Part shown: positions 9,291-17,473 of the stretch, piece after piece | How positions within the stretch are numbered: position 1 is the stretch's first letter | How the letters are laid out: each line of letters opens with the position of its first letter | Source: an uncultured Selenomonadales bacterium | GTDB taxonomy: Bacteria; Bacillota; Negativicutes; Acidaminococcales; Acidaminococcaceae | Assembly: GCA_900315345.1 (NCBI GenBank) | Contig: OMYP01000002.1 | Coordinates: 1-64,000, forward strand | Direction: 5' to 3' | DNA length: 64,000 nucleotides | Program-made: the position numbers and the translations under genes | The notes under the pieces: generated by a model | Seen by the model: only the letters and a program-made list of their open reading frames with translations | Databases searched by the model: none | What the model was told of the DNA's origin: nothing

Positions 9291-9472
9291 AAAAATGCAA
9301 AGAAACGGCATGAGCAAAACGTCGGGAACGATTGCGTTATTTCATGAGACGAAATTTGCCGTCGTGGCGAGACTGTTTGAGGAGCGAAGCTCCGAGTTTC
9401 GAAGCCACAGGCAAATGAGTCCTTGAAATAGCAATCGTGTACGGTTTTGCGATGCCGTTTCTTTTGCATTTT
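9291..9472. repeat. 182-bp imperfect fold-back (MITE- or REP-like) element
   Basis: The outer arms are near-perfect inverted repeats: AAATGCAAAGAAACGGCAT on the left and its complement ATGCCGTTTCTTTTGCATTT on the right. The complementarity continues inward with small gaps (CGATTGC...TATTTCA, ATTTGCC, GTGGC) to a central GGAGCGAAGCTCC hairpin at 9381-9393. The whole element could form one long cruciform or RNA hairpin. It carries no coding sequence and lies between convergent genes, a usual site for REP/BIME-like or MITE elements. No second copy was seen in this window, so repeat status genome-wide is an inference from structure. Confidence 0.7.
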
Positions 9473-9533
9473 CTTATTCGATTGCAATATCATTTACAAT
9501 GATTGTACCAAAGGGTCTTTCTTCTGATTTTAC

Positions 9534-10988
9534 TTACTCCATCCACTCCGTATGGAAGCTTCCTTCTTTGTCCACCCTCTGGTAGGTATGGGCGCCGAAG
9601 TAATCCCGTTGTGCCTGAAGTACGTTGGCGTTGCCTCTGGCTGTGCGGTACGCATCGAAATAAGACAGGGCGCTGCTTAATGCCACTACCGATACGCCCC
9701 GCTCCGCTGCCAGGGCTACTACACGACCCCATCCAGCCCGGCCTTTTTTCAGGGCTTCCGCAAAGAAGTCGCTGAAGAGCAGGTTCTTCATGCCCTGCTG
9801 TTTTGCAAAGCTGTCGCTTACATCGTCCAGGAAACGGGCCCGGATGATGCAGCCGTTCCGCCAAATCTTGGCGATCTTATCCATCTGCAGATTCCAGCCG
9901 TAGGTATCGCTGGCAGTCCCCAGCAGGTTAAAGCCCTGGGCGTAGGCGCAGATCTTGGCTGCGTATAATGTATTGCGAAGGTCTTCCAGCAGTTTCGCTT
10001 TTTCTTCTTCCGTAAAAGTGTCCTTCCTGCAGCAGGCCGCGTCGGCCAGCACATCCTGCATTCCGGCGTATACCTTTTCCAGCTCTTTCCGTTCTTCTTT
10101 ATAGCAGCTCATGTTCCGGGCAAACACCGCCTCCGTAATGGTAGGGGTGGCAACCCCCAGCTCCAGGGCGCTCATGCTGGTCCAGCGGCCGGTGCCTTTC
10201 TGTTTTGCCACGTCCAGGATCACATCCACCATAGGCCTGCCGGTGTCCCCGTCTTTTTTCCGCAAAATGTTGGCTGTAATCTCCACCAGATAAGAGGACA
10301 GCTCCCCTTTATTCCATTCGTCCCAGACCTTGGCCATCTCTTCCGGCTCCATACCCAGCACATTACGCATAATGGTGTACACGTCGGCGATAAGCTGCAT
10401 GTCCGCGTACTCGATACCGTTATGGACCATCTTCACATAATGTCCGGCACCGTCTGTCCCAATATAGGCAACACAGGGTTCTTTACCGTCTTCCCCGGCC
10501 TTGGCGGAAATAGCCTGCAGCATGGGTTCCAGCTGCACATAGGCCTTCCGGCTGCAGCCCGACATAAGGCTGGGACCGTGAAGGGCCCCTTCTTCGCCGC
10601 CGCTGACACCCATGCCCACAAATTCCATGCCCAGCTGTGCCAGCTTTTCGCTGCGCCTGCGGGTATCTTCAAAATAAGAGTTGCCGCCGTCAATGACGAT
10701 GTCGCCGGCATCCAGCAAGGTCGTAAGGGTATCCAGCATGGCATCCACCGGCGCCCCTGCCTGGATCATCAGAATGATCTTCCGGGGCCGTTCCAGATTC
10801 TGTACCAGTTCTTCCAGACTGTAAGCCGCCTGCAGACAGGGATTGTTCCCAAAATCATGCATAAACTGTTCCGTTTTGGCAGCAGTGCGGTTAAACACCA
10901 GGGTCTGGATCTTGTTATTTGCCAGATTACGGGCCAGGTTAGCGCCCATAACCGCTAAACCGATCAAGCCAATTTTTGCTTTCTGCAT
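9534..10988 (-). CDS. gnd: 6-phosphogluconate dehydrogenase, decarboxylating
   Basis: It oxidises 6-phosphogluconate to ribulose 5-phosphate and CO2, reducing NADP+ (or NAD+) in the oxidative pentose phosphate pathway. The N-terminal Rossmann domain shows GLAVMGANLARN, the substrate region shows SGGEEGALHGPSLM and the catalytic-lysine segment HYVKMVHNGIEYADMQ; the C-terminal helical domain runs to residue 484. This is the usual length of the long homodimeric form. The start is MQKAKIG, with AAAGGGAG upstream; a 16-residue in-frame extension overlaps the preceding terminator and is unlikely to be translated. It is transcribed after the ABC-importer operon but separated from it by a terminator. 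Confidence 0.97.
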   Translation of the reverse strand: MQKAKIGLIGLAVMGANLARNLANNKIQTLVFNRTAAKTEQFMHDFGNNPCLQAAYSLEELVQNLERPRKIILMIQAGAPVDAMLDTLTTLLDAGDIVIDGGNSYFEDTRRRSEKLAQLGMEFVGMGVSGGEEGALHGPSLMSGCSRKAYVQLEPMLQAISAKAGEDGKEPCVAYIGTDGAGHYVKMVHNGIEYADMQLIADVYTIMRNVLGMEPEEMAKVWDEWNKGELSSYLVEITANILRKKDGDTGRPMVDVILDVAKQKGTGRWTSMSALELGVATPTITEAVFARNMSCYKEERKELEKVYAGMQDVLADAACCRKDTFTEEEKAKLLEDLRNTLYAAKICAYAQGFNLLGTASDTYGWNLQMDKIAKIWRNGCIIRARFLDDVSDSFAKQQGMKNLLFSDFFAEALKKGRAGWGRVVALAAERGVSVVALSSALSYFDAYRTARGNANVLQAQRDYFGAHTYQRVDKEGSFHTEWME

Positions 10989-11010
10989 ACTCGTACTCCC
11001 TTTACTTTTT

Positions 11011-11043
11011 TTAAAAAAGGCGCACGCAAAACGCATGCGCCTT
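11011..11043 (-). terminator. Rho-independent terminator after the ABC importer operon
   Basis: AAGGCGCA pairs with TGCGCCTT (8 bp, extendable inside) and a run of six T follows on the minus strand. It lies just past the solute-binding protein stop and upstream of gnd. Confidence 0.8.
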
Positions 11044-11056
11044 AACGGATCCTAAA

Positions 11057-12112
11057 TTATTTCTTAACAGCCTTGTTCCATGCTTCTAACAGACGGGCAC
11101 GGTTGTCGCCGGACCACTGGAAGTCATATTTCAGCAGCTTCGCGTCTTTGAAAGCCAGGGCTTCCTTAGGCGGATTGGCTTCCGGATTGGTCAGGAACTG
11201 GTAGGAATTATTGTGCTGGCCGATCTCCTGGGCTTTCTTGGTCAGGCACCAGTCGATGAACTTCTTGGCAGCTTCCTTCTGGGGGGCGTTCTTGATCATG
11301 GCAACGGCGCCTAATTCGTAAGCGGTGCCTTCTTCCGGCAGGGACAGAGCCACGTTCTTGTTGCCTTCCTTCATGAGGCGGATGCCGTTATGCAGGTAGG
11401 TAATGCCGATGGCGCATTCGCCCAGGGCAGCGGAACGTGCAGGAGCCGCGCCGGCTTTGGTGTACTGTTTCACCTGTTTGTCCAGTTTTGCCAGGTATTC
11501 CAGGCCTTTTTCCTCACCCAGGCGCTGTACGGTTGCGGAAACCAGTACATAACCGGTGGAAGCGGAACCCGGGTTGCCCATAACGATCTGGCCCTTGAAT
11601 TCCGGTTTCAGCAGGTCGTCCCAGGATTTCGGGGGCTGCGCTTTGTGTTCCTCAAACCAGCGTTTGTCCAGGATGAAGCCCAGATAGCCCTGGTAAATGC
11701 CGGTCCAGAATCCGTCGGGATCCTTGAATTCCGCTTTGATCTTTTCCGCGTTGGGGGATTTGTAAGCTTCCAGCAGGCCTTCTTTTTTAGCCATGATGAA
11801 GCTGTCGGCGCTGCCGCCGTACCACAGGCTGGCCTGGGGATTGTTCTTTTCCGCGCGGATACGGCTCAGGGTCTCGCCGCCGGACATACGAACGAATTTA
11901 ACTTTGATGCCGGTATCTTTTTCGAATTCAGCCGCAACCACTTTCGCAGCCTGTTCAACGATACCCATGTACATAACCAGTTCTTTGTCGTTGCCTTTCG
12001 GAGCAGCCTTTTTGTCGTCAGCCTTTTTGTCTCCGCCGCCGCAGCCTGCGAAAGAAACGGTCAGTGCTGCCATCGCTGCCATTGCAGCTGCTTTTTTCCA
12101 GGTAAATGTCAT
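11057..12112 (-). CDS. ABC importer solute-binding lipoprotein (Fe3+/2-aminoethylphosphonate type)
   Basis: A Lys-rich N-terminus, hydrophobic stretch and SFAGC lipobox (Cys24) mark an exported lipoprotein. The mature part is a type II periplasmic-binding fold of the AfuA/FbpA/PhnS group (COG1840-like): a first-strand segment LVMYMGIVEQAAKVV, then YGGSADSFIMAKKEGLL, and a hinge region around residue 180. The paired tyrosines that bind iron in FbpA are not evident (only ITYLHNG is seen), so ferric iron is not certain; polyamines, phosphonates or other small anions are possible. It is the last gene of a permease-ATPase-binding-protein operon and ends just before a terminator. Confidence 0.85.
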   Translation of the reverse strand: MTFTWKKAAAMAAMAALTVSFAGCGGGDKKADDKKAAPKGNDKELVMYMGIVEQAAKVVAAEFEKDTGIKVKFVRMSGGETLSRIRAEKNNPQASLWYGGSADSFIMAKKEGLLEAYKSPNAEKIKAEFKDPDGFWTGIYQGYLGFILDKRWFEEHKAQPPKSWDDLLKPEFKGQIVMGNPGSASTGYVLVSATVQRLGEEKGLEYLAKLDKQVKQYTKAGAAPARSAALGECAIGITYLHNGIRLMKEGNKNVALSLPEEGTAYELGAVAMIKNAPQKEAAKKFIDWCLTKKAQEIGQHNNSYQFLTNPEANPPKEALAFKDAKLLKYDFQWSGDNRARLLEAWNKAVKK

Positions 12113-12140
12113 TCTTCTTTTCCTCCCTTAAAAATTAATT

Positions 12141-13268
12141 TTATTTCTTAATCGCATGCAAACTTTCTCTTTGAATGCGCAAATAAACCGTATCTCCGGG
12201 TTTATAAACCTTTTTGCTGCTGGGGTTGTAGGTTTCCGTAACCAGTTCCTTGTCCCCCACATTCACCACATAGTCCTGCATCTGGCCCATGTAGGTAGAG
12301 CTTGCCACTTCCGCCTTCACGTCCCCGTCGTCTGCCAGTTCGATGGCTTCCGGACGGATCACCACTTCCACGCTGTCCCCGGGTGCCAGTTCCCCCTGGA
12401 TGCATTTGGTCGTAAATTCCTGACCGAACATTTCCACTACCGCCGTGCCGATCTCCAGACCGGGGCCCGCCTTACTTTCCAGCTTTTTGCCCTGGCTGCT
12501 GACGCTCTTCACTTTTGCCGGAACAAAGTTGGCGCTGCCGATAAAGTCCGCCACAAAGTGGGTGGCGGGATACTGGTAGATCTCCGTAGGGCTGCCTACC
12601 TGTTCGATATGGCCCCCGTTCATGATGATGACCTTGTCGGAAAGAGCCATGGCCTCGCTCTGGTCATGGGTCACATAGACGCTGGTGATACCGATGCGCT
12701 GCTGTATCTTCCGGATCTCCGTACGCATGTACACACGCAGCTTGGCATCCAGGTTGGACAGGGGTTCGTCAAAGAGCAGCACCGCCGGTTCCATAACCAG
12801 GGCCCGGGCTAACGCAACGCGCTGCTGCTGGCCGCCGGAAAGCTGGTTGGGCATCCGGTGTTCCATACCCTTCAGGCCTACCAGGTCCAGCATATTCATA
12901 ACCTTATCGGCGATGGTCTTTTTGTCCATCTTCTTATTGACAAGGCCGTAGCCTACGTTATCAAACACATCGTAATGGGGGAACAGGGCGTAGCTCTGGA
13001 ATACCATGCTGGAATCACGTTTGTCCGGGGTCAGTTCGTTGATCCGCACCCCGTCCAGCAGGATCTCCCCTTCGCTGATGCCTTCAAAGCCGGCGATCAT
13101 ACGGAGGGTGGTAGTCTTGCCGCAGCCGGAAGGTCCCAGCAGGGTCACGAACTGGCCGCTGGCGATATCCACGTTAATGTGGTCCACGGCTAAAAAGGTA
13201 CCGGTCCCTTCATGGGTCACATATTCTTTTGTGAGATTTTTTAACTGGATGCTGGCCTGTTTTGCCAT
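12141..13268 (-). CDS. ABC importer ATPase (PotA/FbpC type)
   Basis: This is the nucleotide-binding subunit of the adjacent importer. Visible motifs are Walker A GPSGCGKTT (near residue 45), a Q-loop, signature LSGGQQQR, Walker B VLLFDEPLSNLD, and H-loop VTHDQSEA. A C-terminal TOBE-type beta domain occupies about residues 240-375, as in the CysA/PotA/FbpC group that imports iron, polyamines or phosphonates. Two ATGs lie two codons apart; the second (MAKQAS) is preferred because GGAG is 8 bases away, against 2 for the first. It sits between the permease and binding-protein genes. Confidence 0.93.
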   Translation of the reverse strand: MAKQASIQLKNLTKEYVTHEGTGTFLAVDHINVDIASGQFVTLLGPSGCGKTTTLRMIAGFEGISEGEILLDGVRINELTPDKRDSSMVFQSYALFPHYDVFDNVGYGLVNKKMDKKTIADKVMNMLDLVGLKGMEHRMPNQLSGGQQQRVALARALVMEPAVLLFDEPLSNLDAKLRVYMRTEIRKIQQRIGITSVYVTHDQSEAMALSDKVIIMNGGHIEQVGSPTEIYQYPATHFVADFIGSANFVPAKVKSVSSQGKKLESKAGPGLEIGTAVVEMFGQEFTTKCIQGELAPGDSVEVVIRPEAIELADDGDVKAEVASSTYMGQMQDYVVNVGDKELVTETYNPSSKKVYKPGDTVYLRIQRESLHAIKK

Positions 13269-13385
13269 TTTCATTTCTCCTTCTCGTTTATCTGAATTTC
13301 CATGTACCGTGCGATATATTTACGTTACATAATTCCCTGTTTTACACGAATCATCTGCACATTATATTTATCTGTTGTAGATCTG

Positions 13386-15074
13386 TTAAGAATTCTTCTG
13401 GGGATTGCTGCCCAACCGGTTCAACAGCAGCTTAATCACGACAATTGCAACATATACGATGAGAATCAGGATGGTGGAGAAGGCCGAAGCCACACCAAAC
13501 TGGTTGTCTTCCACCTGGTCCAGGATCAGGACCGTCAAGAGACTGTAGTTGGCGGATACCAGGAAGATGACCGCGCTGATGGAGGTCATGCTGCGGATGA
13601 AGGAGTAGATCAGGCCGCCGAAGAAGGCGCTCTTGATGAGGGGCAGGGTCACCGTGGTGAAGACCCGGCTGGCGTTGGAGCCAAGGTCTGCCGCCGCTTC
13701 CTCGATACTGGGGTCGATCTGCTGGAGGCTGCTTTCACCGGCCCGGATGCCGATGGGCAGGGCCCGGATCACGAAAGCCGCAATGAGGATGGCCGCCGTA
13801 CCGGTAAGCTGGATGGGAGGCTCATTAAAGGTCAGGATGTAGCCGATACCGATAACGGTGCCCGGTACTGCGATACTCAGCAGGGACGAGAAGTTGATGA
13901 AGCCCCGGCCGATAAATTTCTTCCGCACTACCAGATAGGCGATGATCATGCCCAGGATACCGGCAATAGGCGTTGCGATGATGCTCAGCAGGGTGGTATC
14001 CTTGATGGCATCCTTGCCCACATCCAGTGCGTACTGGTAATGAGCAGTGGTGAGACTGTAGTCGACGCCCCACATCTTAATGAAGGAGGCCACAGGAATC
14101 AGGATATAGATGGCCAGCACGATAGCGGTGACCAGGAAGCAGAAGCCCCCTACCAGACCTACGATCTGGGGATCGTCGATCATGGTCCGTTCCCGGGATG
14201 CCTTGCCTGTTACGGTAACGTAAGTCTTCTTTTCGATCCAGTACTTGGACAGGACGAACAAGATAATAGCAATGTCCAGCAGCACTACCGCCACCGCGGC
14301 GCCGCCCTGTACATCGTAGCTGCCGATGGCCTGGAGGTAAACCTGGGTGGCCAGGGTGGAGAAGTTGCCGCCGATGGCCATGGGGTTGGCAAAGTCGGCT
14401 ACCGATTTAATAAACACCAGCAGGAAGGCGTTGGCGATACCGGGCCGCACCAGAGGGATGGTCACCGAGGTGAAGGTGCGCCACTTGGAAGAACCCAGGT
14501 CCCGGGCCGCGTCCTCAATGCTGGGGTCGATGGACTGAAGCATGCCTGCCAGCAGCAGGAAAGCGATGGGAAAATAGGAAATGGTCTGTACGAAGATCAG
14601 GCCTTTCAGCCCGTAGATGTTGGTGTTGCTCCAGCCTAAAAGGCTGTAGGTCACAAGGCCCCGGCTGCCGAAGAGCATGATGATGGACAGGGCCACCGAG
14701 AAAGGCGGCGATACCATAGGCAGCAGCGCCATCAGGTTGAAAAGTTTCTTGCCTTTAATGGCCAGATGGGATGAACAGTAAGCAAACAGGAAACCTACGC
14801 TGGTTGCCAGCACCCCGACAATGATGGCCAGCATCAGGGTGTTCACCAGGGCCTGATAAGTCTCGCTCATAGTAACGATGTTTATATAGGCCTGTAAGCT
14901 GAAATTGCCGTCCAGGTCCGTAAAGCTCTGCTTCACTACCATCAGCAGCGGCCAGACCACAAATACAAAAAGGGCCAGGATCATGCCCACCGAGACCGTC
15001 GCAATAATAGGATCCCGGAACGTATTCCTGGTCGTTTTGATCTGATTCGATATATATGCCCCTAACTTGCCCAT
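13386..15074 (-). CDS. ABC importer permease, two fused membrane domains (FbpB type)
   Basis: A 562-residue membrane protein with about 12 helices, built from two copies of the binding-protein-dependent transport inner-membrane domain. Each copy has an EAA loop that contacts the ATPase: SIEDAARDLGSSKWRTF in the first half and SIEEAAADLGSNASRVF in the second. The fused arrangement is typical of FbpB/ThiP/PhnV-like permeases, so a single chain supplies the whole channel. It is the first gene of the operon, preceded by a near-consensus promoter about 100 bp upstream. No Fur-box-like sequence was found there, so iron control is not supported by the sequence. Confidence 0.93.
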   Translation of the reverse strand: MGKLGAYISNQIKTTRNTFRDPIIATVSVGMILALFVFVVWPLLMVVKQSFTDLDGNFSLQAYINIVTMSETYQALVNTLMLAIIVGVLATSVGFLFAYCSSHLAIKGKKLFNLMALLPMVSPPFSVALSIIMLFGSRGLVTYSLLGWSNTNIYGLKGLIFVQTISYFPIAFLLLAGMLQSIDPSIEDAARDLGSSKWRTFTSVTIPLVRPGIANAFLLVFIKSVADFANPMAIGGNFSTLATQVYLQAIGSYDVQGGAAVAVVLLDIAIILFVLSKYWIEKKTYVTVTGKASRERTMIDDPQIVGLVGGFCFLVTAIVLAIYILIPVASFIKMWGVDYSLTTAHYQYALDVGKDAIKDTTLLSIIATPIAGILGMIIAYLVVRKKFIGRGFINFSSLLSIAVPGTVIGIGYILTFNEPPIQLTGTAAILIAAFVIRALPIGIRAGESSLQQIDPSIEEAAADLGSNASRVFTTVTLPLIKSAFFGGLIYSFIRSMTSISAVIFLVSANYSLLTVLILDQVEDNQFGVASAFSTILILIVYVAIVVIKLLLNRLGSNPQKNS

Positions 15075-15177
15075 TCAGGTGCCCTCCCCGCAAGATTTAT
15101 TTCTGATGCCAGAATTATATATTGAATATTTTATTTCTTTTTTTATTGTTAAAATGAATAGTTTTATTCTTTTCTCA

Positions 15178-15206
15178 ATTCTATCCATATATAGGTTTTC
15201 TGTCAA
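15178..15206 (-). promoter_or_regulatory. Promoter of the ABC importer operon
   Basis: On the minus strand a perfect TTGACA (15201-15206) and TAGAAT (15178-15183) are spaced by 17 bp. The expected start leaves a leader of about 100 nt before the permease gene. It lies in an AT-rich gap after mutY. Confidence 0.85.
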
Positions 15207-15312
15207 GGCAAAAAATGGGGTTCAGGAGCATTTATAACACAATTCGTTAAATTTTTCGAAAATTTAATGAAATGTGTTTAATTGTCAATTTTTACGCTCA
15301 ATTTCATAAATT

Positions 15313-16470
15313 TTATACAAAATTTTTCCCTATTTTATTATGGGGCCCTGCAAGATTATATTCTTTCATCCTGTCAGCGGATACCCACTGCCACTCCGGA
15401 GGCAAAGGTATACTTCCCATGACTGCCTCCACCGGATACACTTCCATGTCCCACACCTTATGGGAAAACACGTGGCGGATCTTCTGCACCGGCTTACTTT
15501 TCCGCAAATCCCCAACCAGCTGCAGTCCCAATCCTTTCAATACATCTGCAAGGGACTCCTTTCCTTCCGTTCCCTTTCCCGGACAATCAGGGAACTCCCA
15601 CATGCCAGCCAGAAGACCTTTTTCCGGACGGCGATGCAACAAGAAAAAATCTGTATCTGCCACGGCTCCATCCATTGCCTGCCCTGTAAAACGCTGCTGT
15701 TTTTCCCCGTCTGTATCCAAAACACCGTGGCAGCTTCCTGCTGCTTTCACTACAAACACCGTCAGATGTTCCACAGGTACTTCCTTTTTGGTGATCCGCA
15801 GCGGGATCTCCGTTTCCTTCCCTGCAGCCCTTGCCATACATACGGCAGCCAACGGGCAAACCTCACACCGGGGCTGGCCGGGAATGCACACCGTGGCCCC
15901 CAGGTCCATCAGGGCTTCGTTGAAATCGCCGGGCCGTTCTGCATCCTGCCGGGCTTTCACCAGCTCCGTGATCTCTTTTTTCACTTTGGCGGAAAGAATA
16001 TTTTCTTCAATATTGTAGATGCGGGCAAACACACGGAGCACGTTTCCGTCCACCGCCGTCTCCCGTTTCCCATAGGCCATGCTGAGGATGGCCCCTGCAG
16101 TGTAATCGCCGATGCCTTTTAATTTACTAATCTCTTCCCGGGTCTCCGGCACATGGCCCCCGTAGTTTTCCATAACTTCCCGCACCGCAGTGTGCAGGTT
16201 CCGTACCCGGGAATAATAACCCAGGCCCTGCCACTGGCGTACTGCTTCCTCTTCTTCGGCTGCAGCCAGGGAAGGAATATCCGGGAAATGTTCCATCCAG
16301 TTTGTATAATAAGCCTTTACCGCTTCCACCCGTGTCTGCTGCAGCATGATCTCCGACACCCACACCTTATAGGGATCCCGGGGAGATTCCGTCCGCCAGG
16401 GAAGTTCCCGTTTGTTTTTGTCATACCACTGCATCAGCAAAGGCGTCCAGTTTTCGTTAAATAAATCCAT
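15313..16470 (-). CDS. mutY: A/G-specific adenine DNA glycosylase MutY
   Basis: MutY removes adenine mispaired with 8-oxoguanine. The HhH-GPD domain shows the catalytic glutamate in SEIMLQQTRVEAV (E40), the helix-hairpin-helix LKGIGDYTAGAI (117-128) and the catalytic aspartate in VDGNVLRV (D141). The [4Fe-4S] ligands follow as C195, C202, C205 and C211 with the classical C-x6-C-x2-C-x5-C spacing. The C-terminal part (about 235-385) is the MutT-like 8-oxoG recognition domain, including LLHRRPEKGLLAGMWEFP. Total length of 385 is usual. It starts only two bases after the stop of the rpiR-family gene, so the two are probably co-transcribed. Confidence 0.97.
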   Translation of the reverse strand: MDLFNENWTPLLMQWYDKNKRELPWRTESPRDPYKVWVSEIMLQQTRVEAVKAYYTNWMEHFPDIPSLAAAEEEEAVRQWQGLGYYSRVRNLHTAVREVMENYGGHVPETREEISKLKGIGDYTAGAILSMAYGKRETAVDGNVLRVFARIYNIEENILSAKVKKEITELVKARQDAERPGDFNEALMDLGATVCIPGQPRCEVCPLAAVCMARAAGKETEIPLRITKKEVPVEHLTVFVVKAAGSCHGVLDTDGEKQQRFTGQAMDGAVADTDFFLLHRRPEKGLLAGMWEFPDCPGKGTEGKESLADVLKGLGLQLVGDLRKSKPVQKIRHVFSHKVWDMEVYPVEAVMGSIPLPPEWQWVSADRMKEYNLAGPHNKIGKNFV

Positions 16471-16472
16471 AG

Positions 16473-17330
16473 TTACATCTTCTGTGCAGCGATTGCTTTC
16501 CGCACCTGCTTCATATTATCAATATAATCGTCCATACGCCGCAGCATGACGCCGGTGTACAGGCAGTCCAGAATAGCCAGGTGCACCAGCCGGGACGCCA
16601 TGGCCTCGCTGCGGTAATTTGTCTCCCGGGCCATGCCCGTCAGCACCACGTCCGCCAGTTTCGTAGCCGGGGATTTCAGATAGCTGGTAATCAGAATAAT
16701 TTTGCTGCCCCGTGACCGGGCCATCTCCAGCACCTTCAGCAAATCAATACTGGCCCCCGTATGGGAAATGGCAATGACCACATCCTCCGGCTTTAACAAA
16801 GACGCCGACGCAATCTGCAGATGGGGATCGCTATAAGCATGAACGTCCATTCCGAACCGCATGAAACGGTGGGCAATATCCTGGGCCACTACCCCGCTGC
16901 CACCGTATCCGTATGCATCTACCCGGTTTGCCCGGGAAATGATATCCATGGCCTGTTCCAGAGCACGGTAATCCAGCATCTTGCCGGTGGTCTGCAGGGC
17001 GTCGATCATATCCTGAAACACTTTCCGGGTGATCTCCTGAGGCGTATCCTCCGGCCCCACTTCCTGGGACAGGGATTCTGCCGGGGAAAAGAGGTCCCCC
17101 GCCAGAGCCTGCTTCAGCCCCTGAAAGCCGCTGAAGCCCAGTTTCTGGCAGAACCGGAACACGGTGGCGTCAGCGCTGGAAGTAGCGTCTGCCAGCTCGC
17201 TCATGGTCATGTGCATCACGTCCGACGGGTTCTTCAAAATATAATCTGCCAGCTTCTGCTCTGACTTTGTAAGCCCGTTATAACTGCTGCGCAAGAGCGG
17301 CAGGCAGGTTGTCTGCTGAAAATTTGCCAT
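16473..17330 (-). CDS. RpiR/MurR-family transcriptional regulator (HTH + SIS)
   Basis: The N-terminal ~80 residues form an RpiR-type helix-turn-helix (LTKSEQKLADYIL... then TSSADATVFRFCQKLGF), and residues ~120-260 a SIS domain that binds phosphosugars (GYGGSGVVAQDIAHRF and AISHTGAS). Such proteins sense sugar phosphates or amino-sugar intermediates. The start MANFQQ is preceded by a G-rich Shine-Dalgarno; a longer in-frame extension would overlap the operator palindrome upstream. The gene follows phosphoglucomutase beyond a terminator and precedes mutY with almost no gap. Autoregulation through the 14-bp-arm palindrome 29 bp upstream is likely. Confidence 0.92.
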   Translation of the reverse strand: MANFQQTTCLPLLRSSYNGLTKSEQKLADYILKNPSDVMHMTMSELADATSSADATVFRFCQKLGFSGFQGLKQALAGDLFSPAESLSQEVGPEDTPQEITRKVFQDMIDALQTTGKMLDYRALEQAMDIISRANRVDAYGYGGSGVVAQDIAHRFMRFGMDVHAYSDPHLQIASASLLKPEDVVIAISHTGASIDLLKVLEMARSRGSKIILITSYLKSPATKLADVVLTGMARETNYRSEAMASRLVHLAILDCLYTGVMLRRMDDYIDNMKQVRKAIAAQKM

Positions 17331-17358
17331 GGAAATCCCCCCTGAAAAAAACTGCAAA

Positions 17359-17394
17359 AATAATATCAAAAGGATAATCACTTTTGATATTATT
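17359..17394. promoter_or_regulatory. Perfect 14-bp inverted repeat, likely operator of the RpiR-family gene
   Basis: AATAATATCAAAAG (17359-17372) and its exact complement CTTTTGATATTATT (17381-17394) surround an 8-bp spacer. A TATAAT-like -10 reading toward the regulator gene overlaps the outer arm. No T run follows the stem on the relevant strand, so a protein-binding site is more likely than a terminator. Confidence 0.75.
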
Positions 17395-17432
17395 ATATCA
17401 TACTAAGAGGCCCTTTCCTTTTTTTCTTCATA

Positions 17433-17462
17433 AAAAAACTCCGGCACCCGGCCGGAGTTTTT
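17433..17462 (-). terminator. Terminator after phosphoglucomutase
   Basis: AAACTCCGG pairs with CCGGAGTTT around a small loop; seven T residues follow on the minus strand, just beyond the phosphoglucomutase stop. Confidence 0.85.
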
Positions 17463-17473
17463 AATTCTGCAGT

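Noticed and set aside
15075-15312. Fur-controlled iron operon
   Set aside because: The promoter is clear but no Fur-box-like inverted repeat is seen, and the binding protein lacks an evident FbpA tyrosine pair.
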